Origin: Aquincola tertiaricarbonis
GTDB taxonomy: Bacteria; Pseudomonadota; Gammaproteobacteria; Burkholderiales; Burkholderiaceae_C
Direction: 5' to 3'
NCBI RefSeq assembly: GCF_000969605.1
Contig: NZ_JZUE01000023.1
Span: 1-64,000, forward strand
DNA: 64,000 bases
In this document: positions 27,256 through 36,693 of the stretch, piece after piece
Numbering within the stretch: position 1 is the first letter of the stretch
How the letters are laid out: every line of letters begins with the position of its first letter
The notes under the pieces: generated by a model
Seen by the model: the letters and a program-made list of their open reading frames with translations, nothing else
What the model was told of the DNA's origin: nothing
The model's database searches: none
Translations under genes and position numbers: made by a program

Positions 27256-30200
27256 TCAGTTCCAGCGCCAGGTCCAGATGATGTCGACTGCCGTGTCGGC
27301 GCCGGCCTGCGCGCGCAGGGTGAAGCGCTGGGCGGCGCGGTAGATCAGCTGCCAGTTGCCGGCCGCGGTGCTCACGCCGTGCTCGTAGCCCAGGTACACC
27401 CGCTGCGAGACCTGCTTGCCCAGCGAGACGATGGTGTCCTTGGTGCTGCCGTTCTCCTCCTGCCGCACCGAGATGTCGTCCAGGCCGATGCTCTTCATCA
27501 GGTCGCCGGTGCGAGAGGGGCCGTCGCCGGCGATCAGCGCCATGGCGGCGCGCTGCAGCAGCGCGGTGTCGTTGCGGGCCAGGCCGTCGGGCGCGCGGCC
27601 CAGCAGCAGCCAGGAGAGCTTGTCCATGTCGGCCATGTCGGGGTCGCTGAACAGCCGCACGCGCGGATTGAGCGCGGTGCCGCCGATCTGCACGCCCACC
27701 TGCACGTCCAGGTTCGGTCGGATGGCCACGATCTCCAGCCGCGGGTTCTCCACCGGGCCGTCGAAGCGCACGATGCCGCGCTCGATCTCCAGCTTCTGGC
27801 CGTAGGCCGCATAGGTGCCCGACTCGGTGCGCACCGCGCCGTCCACGGCCAGCTGGCCGCCCGGCGTGGTGACGGTCACGCGGCCCTTGAGCCGGGTGTC
27901 GATGCCGCGGCCCTTGAGCTTGAGCTGCTCGCCCATGGACACCTCCACCCGCACGTCGGCATTCATCGTGGGGGCGGCCGGCGCAGCCGCGGCGCGCTGG
28001 GCGGCGGCGGCCTGGTCGGGCGTGACCGGCGGGTCGCCGCGGCGGCGCACCACCACCACGTCGCCATCCAGCGCGGGCGCATCGCCGCGGGAGAAGTCGA
28101 TCAGCCCTTCGTCGATGCCGAAGCGCCCGTCCACCTTCAGCCGGTCGCCCGCGAAGCCGATGTCGGCGGCGCCACTGGTGACGATGCGCCGGTCCAGCCG
28201 GCCCAGCGCGGTGAAGCGGTCCAGCTGCAGCCGCAGCTGCGCGGTGGGCTGCGCGCCCAGCGTGGCGCGGCCGCTGAGGCTGGCGGTGCCGTCGCCCCCC
28301 TGCAGGGTGAAGCGCTGCAGCGTGGCCTCGGTGCCGCGAAGTTGTATGGACAAGTTGCCGTTGCGGGCGTCGATGCCCTGCAGCAGGTTGCGCACCGCCA
28401 GCTCGCTGCCCACCAGTTCGCCGTTGATGCCGGGCTCGGCCAAGGTGCCGCTGAAGTAGGCGCTGGTGCGCAGCTTGCCGGCCAGCCGCCAGGCCGGCGG
28501 GATCCACGGCGCCCACACGGCCAGGTTGTCGACCCGCCATTCCAGCGTGCCTTCCAGCGGCGTCTGCGGCCCGGGCCAGGCCGTGCCCGCCGGCGTGCGC
28601 AGCACCTGCGAGCCGGCCAGCACGCCCAGGTTGGCACCGGCCACCGCCTGCGTGAAGTACCAGGTGCCGCCCTGCGCCGAGGCCGCCACCCGCAGGTCGG
28701 TCAGGCCCAGCGATTCGGTGCCCGCATCGTCGGTCAGGGTGAGGTCGCCGCCGGCGCGTTCCACCACCACGTCGGCGGTGACACCCGCCGCGCCGTGCAG
28801 CGAAATGCGGCCCTGCAGCGCCAGGTCGCCGCCCCAGCGCATCTGCGGGCGGAAGCGGGCCAGCCAGGGCGCGACGCGCAGCGGATCGAGCTGCGCCTCC
28901 ACGTCGATGCGCTGCGGCGGACCACCGGCCGCGGCCGCCTGCCAGCGGGCGGTCTGCCAGCGCAGGCCGGCGCCCAGGGCTTCCAGCCGCCCCGGCTGGG
29001 CGGCCACTTCGGTCAAGCCGCCGTCGGCATCGAAGCGCAAGGCGGCCTGCAGGTTTTGCGCGGCCAGCCAGGCAGGCTGCGGCTGCAACCGGTCGCGGGC
29101 CGACAGCTCGGCCACGCGCAGCTGCCACAGCCGCGTGGCGGGCTGCCATTGGCCATCGCCCCGCAACGCCAGCACGGTGCCGCCACCGGCGGCCGGGCGC
29201 GGGCCGGTGCGGGCTTCGGCGGCATCGGTCCAGGCCGGCGGGCGCACCGGGCTGTCGGCATTCAGGCTGAAGCGGTGGCTGGCCAGGCTGCCGTCCACCA
29301 CTGCCTTCAGGTTGTCGATGCGCTGCACGCCCTGCGCCAGGCCCTGGGCCTCGATGTCGAGCGACAGCGGCGCGGTGGCGTCGGCCGAGGCCCGCCACTG
29401 GGCCGCCAGGCGCTGCAGGCGCGCGTCGCCCGCCACCAGGCCGTTGACCTGCAGATCGCCTTCGGTCTGCAGCGCCGGCCAGCGGCCCTGCAGGCTGAAG
29501 CGGCCCTCGGCCGTGCCGGCCCGTGGCACCCAGGCCTGCAGGCCCGGGCTCAGCGCGCCCAGTGGCACCAGGGCGGCCAGCGCAGGGGCGGCCAGCCGGC
29601 CCTGCCAGCGGTCGGCGGCCGGCGCGCCGCCGGTGCGGCCTTCCAGTTCCAGCCGGTTGCCGGCGGCTTCCACCTGGCCGGTGAGCTGGTGGGCGCCGTC
29701 GCCGGTCCAGGTGAGCTGGCCGGCCAGCGGCACGCCGGCCAGCAGGCTGTTGCGCAGGTCGACGGTGGCGGTGCCGCGCAGCGTCTGCAGCAGGCTGGCC
29801 GGGCCAGTGGCCGCGGCGGCGCGGGCGTCGGCCTGCCAGCGGCCGTCGAAGCGGTGCGGGCCCTTGCGCCAGGCGGAGCCGGGTGGGCCGGGGATCCACG
29901 GCGTGGGGTCGAAGGCGGCGAATTCGCCACCGCTGCGCAGCGACCAGGCACCGGCGGGTTCCATCTCGAACCGGGCAGTGGCCTGTGCCCGGGCGCCGCC
30001 GGCGGTGGCGCGCAGCTGCTGCAGCTCGGCCAGCAGGCGGCCGTTGGGCTGGCGCTCGGCGCGGGCCTGCAGCTGCACCCGGGCGCGAGGTGTGCCGGGC
30101 TGGGCCAGGCGGCCGTCGAGCGTGCCGTCCAGCGTGGCCACCAGCGGCGCGCCGGCCGGTGCGGGGCTGCCGTCGGGCGAGGGCAGGCCGGCCACCGTGA

Positions 30201-31482
30201 GGTTGAGCGGTCCGCTGACCGTCATGGCCGCGGCGCGGGCATCCAGCTGGGAAGGTTGCACCGCGGCCAGCTGCAGCGCCAGCGTCAGGGCATCGGCCTG
30301 CCAGCGGCCACTGCCTTCGATGCGGCCCGCGGCGGGCAGATCGGCCTGCAACCGGGTGAACTCCAGCGTGCGGCGGTCCGAGGGCGTGCCGCGCAGCGTG
30401 AGGCCCAGGCGCTCGAGCGGCAGGCGCAGCTCGTCCCAGCGGCCGGGCAGCGCATTGCGCAGGTCCAGCTGCAGCAGCGCGGGCTGGTCGGCGCCCACGC
30501 TGTCCACGCGCACCTCGCCGTCCAGCCGCGTGCTCGGCAGCCCGGCGGCCAGCGGTGCCAGGTCCAGCGACTGCAGGCGGGCGCCCAGCGCGGCCAGCGG
30601 CCAGGCGGCGAACGGCGTCAGCGTGGCCTGTGCATCCAGCCGGCCGGGTTCGCTGGCGGCAGCGGTCACCGGCGTGGCGCGCAGCGCAGCCGTCAGCCCG
30701 AGGCGGTCGATGGGGCCGCTGGCCTGAATGTCGGCTTCCAGCGGAAAGCGGCCGTCGGCCGCGGCCCGCAGGGCCGCCTGCGCCTGCAGCGTCATCGGGC
30801 CCTGGGTGTCGACGCGGCCGTCGGCGGTCAGGCGCAGGCCGTCGCGGGTGAGGCGGGCGCCCTGCAGCAGGTGCACGCGGCCGTTGTCGGCGCCCAGGTG
30901 CAGGCTTGCGGCGACGTCGGTGATGGCGGGCTGGTCGTCGATCAGCAGGCTGCCCACCGCCAGGCCGGCCACCTGCAGCTCGATGGGCAGGCGCAGGCTG
31001 GAGGGCCGCTGCAGCGGCTCCTTCGGCGGTGGCGGCACCGGCTCGGGCGCGGTGCGCACGGTGATGCGCTCGGCCTGCGGCGACTGCAGCACCAGGCCCA
31101 GCAGCGAGCCTTCCTGCGGGCGGAAGCGCCAGCGCAGGTCCTGCCAGCGCAGGTTGTCCACCACCACGCGCAGGCCATTGGCGCCGGTGTATTCGATGCG
31201 GCTGGCCGCATACGGACCGCCGCTGAACACGCCTTGCGGCGTGCTGACCACCAGGCCGGGCACCTGCGCCAGCAGCCAGGCATTGCCTTGCTGGGTGCGC
31301 AGCAGCCAGGCGGCCCCGGCAGCCATCAGCGCGGCGATGACCAGCAGCAGCAGCAGGCTGGCCAGCGTCCAGCGCCAGGCGGTGCCGCGCAGGGTGCGCA
31401 GCCGGGCCGGCCGCGGTGGCGAGGGCCGCTGCACGGCAGCGGCGGTGTCGTCGTCGGGAGGAAGTTGTGCGGGAGGCGCCAT
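27256..31482 (-). CDS. tamB: Translocation and assembly module protein TamB
   Basis: This is a 1408-residue inner-membrane-anchored periplasmic protein. A single membrane segment at about 37-59 follows a Pro-rich cytoplasmic start. The remainder is the long beta-rich repeat body of the AsmA/TamB superfamily. It ends in the conserved C-terminal TamB domain (DUF490) with LNPRVRLFSDPDMADMDKLSW and LGYEHGVSTAAGNWQLIYR. TamB spans the periplasm and works with TamA in the export of outer-membrane proteins, and with related proteins in lipid transport between the membranes. Length is close to E. coli TamB (about 1260), slightly longer. The ATG at 31482 lies 20 bases after the tamA stop, so both are in one operon. 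Confidence 0.93.
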   Translation of the reverse strand: MAPPAQLPPDDDTAAAVQRPSPPRPARLRTLRGTAWRWTLASLLLLLVIAALMAAGAAWLLRTQQGNAWLLAQVPGLVVSTPQGVFSGGPYAASRIEYTGANGLRVVVDNLRWQDLRWRFRPQEGSLLGLVLQSPQAERITVRTAPEPVPPPPKEPLQRPSSLRLPIELQVAGLAVGSLLIDDQPAITDVAASLHLGADNGRVHLLQGARLTRDGLRLTADGRVDTQGPMTLQAQAALRAAADGRFPLEADIQASGPIDRLGLTAALRATPVTAAASEPGRLDAQATLTPFAAWPLAALGARLQSLDLAPLAAGLPSTRLDGEVRVDSVGADQPALLQLDLRNALPGRWDELRLPLERLGLTLRGTPSDRRTLEFTRLQADLPAAGRIEGSGRWQADALTLALQLAAVQPSQLDARAAAMTVSGPLNLTVAGLPSPDGSPAPAGAPLVATLDGTLDGRLAQPGTPRARVQLQARAERQPNGRLLAELQQLRATAGGARAQATARFEMEPAGAWSLRSGGEFAAFDPTPWIPGPPGSAWRKGPHRFDGRWQADARAAAATGPASLLQTLRGTATVDLRNSLLAGVPLAGQLTWTGDGAHQLTGQVEAAGNRLELEGRTGGAPAADRWQGRLAAPALAALVPLGALSPGLQAWVPRAGTAEGRFSLQGRWPALQTEGDLQVNGLVAGDARLQRLAAQWRASADATAPLSLDIEAQGLAQGVQRIDNLKAVVDGSLASHRFSLNADSPVRPPAWTDAAEARTGPRPAAGGGTVLALRGDGQWQPATRLWQLRVAELSARDRLQPQPAWLAAQNLQAALRFDADGGLTEVAAQPGRLEALGAGLRWQTARWQAAAAGGPPQRIDVEAQLDPLRVAPWLARFRPQMRWGGDLALQGRISLHGAAGVTADVVVERAGGDLTLTDDAGTESLGLTDLRVAASAQGGTWYFTQAVAGANLGVLAGSQVLRTPAGTAWPGPQTPLEGTLEWRVDNLAVWAPWIPPAWRLAGKLRTSAYFSGTLAEPGINGELVGSELAVRNLLQGIDARNGNLSIQLRGTEATLQRFTLQGGDGTASLSGRATLGAQPTAQLRLQLDRFTALGRLDRRIVTSGAADIGFAGDRLKVDGRFGIDEGLIDFSRGDAPALDGDVVVVRRRGDPPVTPDQAAAAQRAAAAPAAPTMNADVRVEVSMGEQLKLKGRGIDTRLKGRVTVTTPGGQLAVDGAVRTESGTYAAYGQKLEIERGIVRFDGPVENPRLEIVAIRPNLDVQVGVQIGGTALNPRVRLFSDPDMADMDKLSWLLLGRAPDGLARNDTALLQRAAMALIAGDGPSRTGDLMKSIGLDDISVRQEENGSTKDTIVSLGKQVSQRVYLGYEHGVSTAAGNWQLIYRAAQRFTLRAQAGADTAVDIIWTWRWN

Positions 31483-31502
31483 GGATGCAGGAAGGCAGGG
31501 CG

Positions 31503-33386
31503 CTAGAACTGCACGCCCACGTTCAGGTGCAGCCGCACCGAACGGGTTTCACGGCCGTAGGCCAGGTCCACGCTGACCGGCCCCAGCGGGCTGCGGTAGC
31601 GCACCCCGGCGCCGATGCCCAGCGCCGGCTCCAGGTCGCCCCAGCGGTCGGCCGCGTTGCCGATGTCGACGAAGGTGGCCCACCACAGCCCGGGGATGCG
31701 CGGCGTGAGCGGGCGGGCGATCTCGGCGCTGGCCGTCATCAGCACGTTGCCGCTGCGGGTCACGCCGTCGTCCTCCGGCCCCAGCTCGCGGAAGCCGTAG
31801 CCGCGCACCGATTCGTCGCCGCCGGCGCGGAAGCGCTGGCTGTCCGGCACGCGCAGGCCGTCGCGCACGAAGACCTGGCCCAGCTCCAGCCGGGTGTGCG
31901 CATACCAGTCCTCGCCGATGGGCTTCCACCACTGCAGCTTGGCGTAGGCGCGGGCATAGGGGCCGCTGCGGGTGCTGCCGTCGAAGTTGTCGCTGCGGGC
32001 CTGGCCCACGGCCGTCTGCACGCTCAGGCCGATGCCGTCGGTGGGCAGCAGGATGTTGTCCACGTCGCGCCAGGTGCCATGGGCATTCAGCGACAGGGCC
32101 TGCGCGGTCTCGGTGCCCAGGTCGTTGCGGGTGGTGGAGCGTTCCACCTCCACGAACAGCAGGCGGTCGATGCGCTCGCCGTCATAGGCGCGCCCGGTGC
32201 GCAGCCGCGCCGACTGCACCACGTCGTCGTCGGACTCCACCCGCTCCAGCGTGCCGCCCAGCAGGTTGCGCTTCAAGCCGGGCAGCGCATGGGAGGTGAG
32301 CTCGCCCTCCCAGGCCTGGCGCAGCTGGGCCAGCTCGAACTTGTTCCGCAGCGTGGCGCGCTGGCCGAAGATGCGGCGGTGGATGTGTTCCAGCGTGGCC
32401 CGCGGCCCTGTGTTGGCGCTGACGCCCAGGCCCACGATGGCCGTCTGCAGCGGCAGCTCGCCCAGCCGCACCGTCACAGGCGTGGCATCGGCCACCGCCG
32501 GGTCGGTGTCGATGTTGACGGTGGCGCGGTCGAACAGGCCCGACTTCTGCAGCCGCTCCTGGTAGTCCAGCAGCAGCTGCTCGGTGGCCGGCGTGCCGGG
32601 GCGGAAGTCGGCCAGGTTTCGCACCGTCTTCTCGTCCTGCCGCTCCAGCCCGCGGATGCGCAGTTGCCCGGTGCGAAACAGCGGACCGGATTGCGCGGTG
32701 ACCCACAGCACGGCGTTCTGGTCCACCGCGTCGATCTCGGCGCGGGTGCTTTCCCAGGTGGCGGCTGCGTAGCCGGAAGCGCGCAGCTGCGCCAGCGCGC
32801 CGCTCTTGGCATTGCCCCAGGCGGCATTGCGGAACGGCGTGCCGGGCGGCAGCGGCCAGTTGGTCTGCAGCGCGCTGCGCGCGGCCATGGCGCCGGCATC
32901 GCCCGCTTCCAGCTGCTGCTGCAGCGGGCCCTTCACGCCCCACACCACGTCGCGCACGATGGTGCGCGGGCCGGGCTGCACCGTCACGCGAACCCGCGGC
33001 GGGTTGTCGCTCACCCGCTCCACCTGCACCTGGGCATCGAAGTAGCCCTCGGTCTCCAGCAGCGCGCGCGCCTGCGCCGGCGTGGCGGCTTCCAGGCGGC
33101 GCAGCTCGGCCGCGGTGATCGGCTCGTCGGGCGCCAGCGCGCGCAGCCGGCCCAGGTCCAGGTAGTTCTCCAGCAGCGATTCCAGCTCGCCCGGCGCCTG
33201 CACCTCCAGCTGCACCGCCAGCGGCGCCAGCGTGCCTTCGGTGGCGCCCTGCGGCTCGGGCGGTGCGGGCGGCGGCTTGAGCAGCGCACAGCCGGGCAGG
33301 GCGGCGCAGGCGGCCAGCAGCACGCAGGTGCCTGCCCACCGCCTGGCAAGGAAGCGCCGGGCCGCCCCGGCCACGGGTGCACTCAT
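31503..33386 (-). CDS. tamA: Outer-membrane assembly protein TamA (Omp85 family)
   Basis: This 627-residue protein has POTRA-like domains (about 60-300) followed by a C-terminal Omp85 beta-barrel. The barrel carries the family lid-lock type motif RFRAGGDESVRGYGF (about 510-524) and ends in an aromatic residue (VGVQF), as outer-membrane proteins do. The signal region ends in LPGC (Cys33), which resembles a lipobox, although Pro at -2 is atypical. The start at 33386 overlaps the stop of the VWA gene (ATGA), and tamB follows after 20 bases. TamA inserts or exports autotransporter-type proteins. Most Omp85 proteins have a plain Sec signal, so lipidation here is uncertain. Confidence 0.92.
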   Translation of the reverse strand: MSAPVAGAARRFLARRWAGTCVLLAACAALPGCALLKPPPAPPEPQGATEGTLAPLAVQLEVQAPGELESLLENYLDLGRLRALAPDEPITAAELRRLEAATPAQARALLETEGYFDAQVQVERVSDNPPRVRVTVQPGPRTIVRDVVWGVKGPLQQQLEAGDAGAMAARSALQTNWPLPPGTPFRNAAWGNAKSGALAQLRASGYAAATWESTRAEIDAVDQNAVLWVTAQSGPLFRTGQLRIRGLERQDEKTVRNLADFRPGTPATEQLLLDYQERLQKSGLFDRATVNIDTDPAVADATPVTVRLGELPLQTAIVGLGVSANTGPRATLEHIHRRIFGQRATLRNKFELAQLRQAWEGELTSHALPGLKRNLLGGTLERVESDDDVVQSARLRTGRAYDGERIDRLLFVEVERSTTRNDLGTETAQALSLNAHGTWRDVDNILLPTDGIGLSVQTAVGQARSDNFDGSTRSGPYARAYAKLQWWKPIGEDWYAHTRLELGQVFVRDGLRVPDSQRFRAGGDESVRGYGFRELGPEDDGVTRSGNVLMTASAEIARPLTPRIPGLWWATFVDIGNAADRWGDLEPALGIGAGVRYRSPLGPVSVDLAYGRETRSVRLHLNVGVQF

Positions 33387-34555
33387 TTCGTGAGCAACCG
33401 CATCGCTCCTTCGAGGCCGGCCAGCGTCAGCGGGAACATGCGCTGGTTCACCAGCTGCTGGATGATGGCGATGCTCTGCCGGTACTGCCACACGCCTTGC
33501 GGCTCGGGGTTGATCCATGCGAACTTGGGAAATGCGTGCGTGAGCCGCTGCAGCCATTCGGCGCCGGGCTCCTCGTTGTTGTATTCGACGCTGCCGCCGG
33601 GCTGCAGGATCTCGTAGGGGCTCATGGTCGCGTCGCCCACGAAGATCAGCTTGTAGTCCTTGTTGTACTTGCGGATCACGTCCCAGGTGGGGAACTTCTC
33701 GCTGTAACGGCGGCGGTTGTTCTTCCACATGAAGTCGTAGACGCAGTTGTGGAAGTAATAGAACTCGAGGTGCTTGAATTCGGTCTTGGCCGCGCTGAAC
33801 AGCTCTTCCACCCGGTGGATGTGCTCGTCCATCGTGCCGCCGACGTCCATCAGCAGCAGCACCTTCACCTTGTTGTGCCGCTCCGGCACCATCTTGATGT
33901 CCAGCAGGCCGGCATTGGCGGCGGTGGAGTGGATGGTGTCGTCCAGGTCCAGTTCCTCCGCCGCGCCTTCACGGGCGAAGCGGCGCAGCCGCCGCAGCGC
34001 CACCTTGATGTTGCGGGTGCCCAGCTCCAGCGTGTCGTCGTAGTCCTTGAAGCTCCGCTGGTCCCACACCTTCACGGCGCTCTTGTTGCGGCCCTTGTCC
34101 TGCCCGATGCGGATGCCTTGCGGGTTGTAACCGTAGGCGCCGTAAGGGCTGGTGCCGCCGGTGCCGATCCACTTGTTGCCGCCTTCGTGCCGCTCCTTCT
34201 GCTCCTCGAAGCGCTTCTTCAGCGTCTCCATCAGCTCGTCCCAGCCCATCTTCTCGATGGCGGCCTTCTGCTCGGGCGTGAGCTCCAGCTCCAGCGTCTT
34301 GCGCAGCCACTCGAGCGGCACATCCTTCGTGAAGTCGGTCAGAAGCTCCACGCCCTTGAAATACGCACCGAAGGCGCGGTCGAACTTGTCGAACTGGGTC
34401 TCGTCCTTCACCAGCGTGGTCCGGGCGAGGTAATAGAACTCGTCGACCGAGGGGCCGATGACCTCGGCCTTCAGTGCCTCCAGCAGCGTGAGGTACTCCT
34501 TGACGGACACCGGCAGCTTGGCCGCGCGCAGCGTGTAGAAGAAGTTGATCAGCAT
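33383..34555 (-). CDS. VWA-domain protein, CoxE-like
   Basis: This 390-residue soluble protein has a helical, charged N-terminal part (about 1-200) and a von Willebrand A domain (about 228-390). The metal-site motif reads DVGGTMDEH (Asp237 to His245). The usual DxSxS is therefore changed to DxGxT, with the remaining Thr and Asp able to ligate a metal. CoxE-like VWA proteins act with MoxR-type AAA+ ATPases as metal-insertion or protein-remodelling pairs. A MoxR gene lies 3.6 kb upstream on the same strand (38207-39061), with four genes between. Its stop overlaps the tamA start, so translation of the two is coupled. Confidence 0.87.
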   Translation of the reverse strand: MLINFFYTLRAAKLPVSVKEYLTLLEALKAEVIGPSVDEFYYLARTTLVKDETQFDKFDRAFGAYFKGVELLTDFTKDVPLEWLRKTLELELTPEQKAAIEKMGWDELMETLKKRFEEQKERHEGGNKWIGTGGTSPYGAYGYNPQGIRIGQDKGRNKSAVKVWDQRSFKDYDDTLELGTRNIKVALRRLRRFAREGAAEELDLDDTIHSTAANAGLLDIKMVPERHNKVKVLLLMDVGGTMDEHIHRVEELFSAAKTEFKHLEFYYFHNCVYDFMWKNNRRRYSEKFPTWDVIRKYNKDYKLIFVGDATMSPYEILQPGGSVEYNNEEPGAEWLQRLTHAFPKFAWINPEPQGVWQYRQSIAIIQQLVNQRMFPLTLAGLEGAMRLLTK

Positions 34556-34652
34556 GGGACGGGTCCGGCGGAGGGCGTTCGGGGCAGTGTAGGCAATGCA
34601 GGTGCCAGCCCTGCCCGCGGCGGGGCTGGCGGCAGTGCGGGCGGCGGCGGCG

Positions 34653-36683
34653 CTAGCGGCGGCGCTTCTTCGCCGGCTGCTGCGCCGGGTCGTGCCGCTT
34701 GAGCCAGGCGAGGAACTCGGCGTACCAGAGCCGGCTGTTGCGCGGCTTCAGCACCCAGTGGTTCTCGTCGGGGAACCACAGCAGCCGCGTGTCCACGCCG
34801 CGGGCCTTCAGCGTGTTGTAGTACGCCAGCCCCTGTGCATCGGGCACGCGGTAGTCCTTGGCGCCGTGGATCACCAGCGTGGGCGTGGCCATGTCGGCGG
34901 CATAGGTGGACGGGCTCTGCGCGGCCACCAGCTCGGGCTGGTCCCAGTACCAGCCCCCCAGCTCCTTGGCATGCCAGCTCCAGGCGTCGTCGGCGAACAT
35001 GGCCTGCCAGTCGAAGCAGCCGGCGTGGCACACGTAGGCGGCATAACGCCCAGGGGCCACATGGCCGTTCATCCAGGCCACCATGAAGCCGCCGTAGCTG
35101 CCGCCGGTGGCGAACACGCGGGCCGGATCGGCCCAGGACTGCTGCAGCAGCGCATCGGTCGCGGCCTCGATGTCCTGCAGCTCCAGCGCGCCCCAACGGT
35201 GGGTGATGCTGTCCAGGAAGGCATAGCCGAAGCTGGACGAGCCGTGGTAGTTCACCGCCGCCACCACGTAGCCCTGGGCCGCGAACAGTTCGGTGTTCCA
35301 CCGGTAGTGCCACACGTCGCCGGCGGTGGTGTGCGGACCGCCGTGGATCAGATGCAGCAGCGGGTACTTTTTTTCCGGGTCGAAGCCGGGCGGGTAGGTG
35401 AGCCACACCTGCACCTTGTCGCCCTCGGCACCGGTGCACCACATCTCCTCGCTGCGGCCCCAGGCCAGCGGGCCCAGCAGCGCATCGTTGAAGCGCTCGA
35501 TGCGGCGCGGCTTCTGGCCCGGCAGGCAGGCCATCACCTGGCCGGGATGCGTGGCCGAGTCGGTCAGCACCACCAGCGTGCCGGCCACCTTGTCGAAGCC
35601 GTGCACCCAGCCGCCCTCGACCAGCGCCTCGGCGCGGCGGTCGGGCAGGTCGAAGCGCCAGAGGTGGCAGCGGCCGCGTTGCTCGGCGGTGAACAGCACT
35701 GCCTGGCCGTCCTCCTCCCACAGCAGGGGTGCCTGCACCTCGTGGTCCCAGGCCTCGCTTTCCACCGACCAGCGGCCACTGCGGCTGCCGGGGCGGCTGC
35801 GTTCCCACACTGCCAGCTGCGCCGGCATGGTGTGCTTGCGGCCCTGGTGGCTGGCGGTGAAGGCCACGCGGTCACCATCGGGGCTGTAGCGCGGCGCGGC
35901 AAAGTCGTATTCGGCATCGCGCGCGATCACGTCGATGCGGCCGGTGGCCAGCTGCAGCTCGGCCAGCGCGAAGCGGCCGTCGATGCGCTTGTCGTCCGCC
36001 GGATCAAAGGCGAAGACGATGCGTTCGCCGTCCGGCGAGATGTCGAAGTTCTCGGCGCTGGGGTCGGGCCGGCGCAGCTCGTAGGCGGTGCCTTCGAACA
36101 GGTCGCGCACCTTGCCCGTGTCCACGTCGATCAGGTGCAGGTGCGGCACCCGGCCCAGCGGCAGGTTGTCGTCCCAGAAGCGGTACAGCGACTCCGACGT
36201 GGCATAGCCGCTTTCCTTGCGCTCGGTGAATTCCTTGAAGGCCTTGGCCTGGGCCTTGCCGCCCTTCAACTCGGGCCATACCCAGGACACCGCGGCGATG
36301 CGCTTGCCGTCCGGCAGCCAGCGGTAGCTCTCGATGCCGGTGGCCACGGTGGCCACGCGCCGGGCCTCGCCACCATCGGCCGGGATGACGTAGAGCTGCG
36401 GCGAGGCGTCCTTGCGTCCCTCCTGCTCGCGCTTGCCGACGAAGGCGATGCGGTCGCCGCGCGGGCTCCACAGCGGCTGGCCGTCCTTGTCGCCGCCGTG
36501 GGTCATCGCGCGCGGCTTGCCACCCAGCGTGGACAGCAGCCACAGCACGGTGCGGCTGTTGTTGTCCTCCATGGAAGGCCGGGTGACCGGAACCACCGCC
36601 TGTGCGCCATCGGGCGACAGGCTGGGCGTGCCGATGCGCTCGATCTTCCACAGGGCTTCGATGTCGAAATGCTTCTTGGCCAT
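34653..36683 (-). CDS. S9-family serine peptidase (acylaminoacyl-peptidase type)
   Basis: This is a 676-residue peptidase with an N-terminal seven-bladed beta-propeller (about 1-400). Its repeated blade motifs include SPDGAQAVVPV, SPRGDRIAFVGK and SPDGERIVFAFD. A C-terminal alpha/beta-hydrolase domain follows. The catalytic Ser is in TGGSYGGFM, the Asp in VIHGAKDYRVP and the His in PDENHWVLKPRN. HGGPHTTAGD marks the oxyanion region. Such enzymes trim short or N-acylated peptides in the cytoplasm; no signal peptide is visible. The GNAT gene ends 10 bases upstream, so the two are likely co-transcribed. Confidence 0.92.
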   Translation of the reverse strand: MAKKHFDIEALWKIERIGTPSLSPDGAQAVVPVTRPSMEDNNSRTVLWLLSTLGGKPRAMTHGGDKDGQPLWSPRGDRIAFVGKREQEGRKDASPQLYVIPADGGEARRVATVATGIESYRWLPDGKRIAAVSWVWPELKGGKAQAKAFKEFTERKESGYATSESLYRFWDDNLPLGRVPHLHLIDVDTGKVRDLFEGTAYELRRPDPSAENFDISPDGERIVFAFDPADDKRIDGRFALAELQLATGRIDVIARDAEYDFAAPRYSPDGDRVAFTASHQGRKHTMPAQLAVWERSRPGSRSGRWSVESEAWDHEVQAPLLWEEDGQAVLFTAEQRGRCHLWRFDLPDRRAEALVEGGWVHGFDKVAGTLVVLTDSATHPGQVMACLPGQKPRRIERFNDALLGPLAWGRSEEMWCTGAEGDKVQVWLTYPPGFDPEKKYPLLHLIHGGPHTTAGDVWHYRWNTELFAAQGYVVAAVNYHGSSSFGYAFLDSITHRWGALELQDIEAATDALLQQSWADPARVFATGGSYGGFMVAWMNGHVAPGRYAAYVCHAGCFDWQAMFADDAWSWHAKELGGWYWDQPELVAAQSPSTYAADMATPTLVIHGAKDYRVPDAQGLAYYNTLKARGVDTRLLWFPDENHWVLKPRNSRLWYAEFLAWLKRHDPAQQPAKKRRR

Positions 36684-36693
36684 GGTGCGGTCT

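Noticed and set aside
27241-31506. A 1421-codon + strand frame opposite tamB
   Set aside because: tamB has the full domain organisation and the C-terminal signature; this frame has only Gly/Gln/Ala/Arg-rich sequence.
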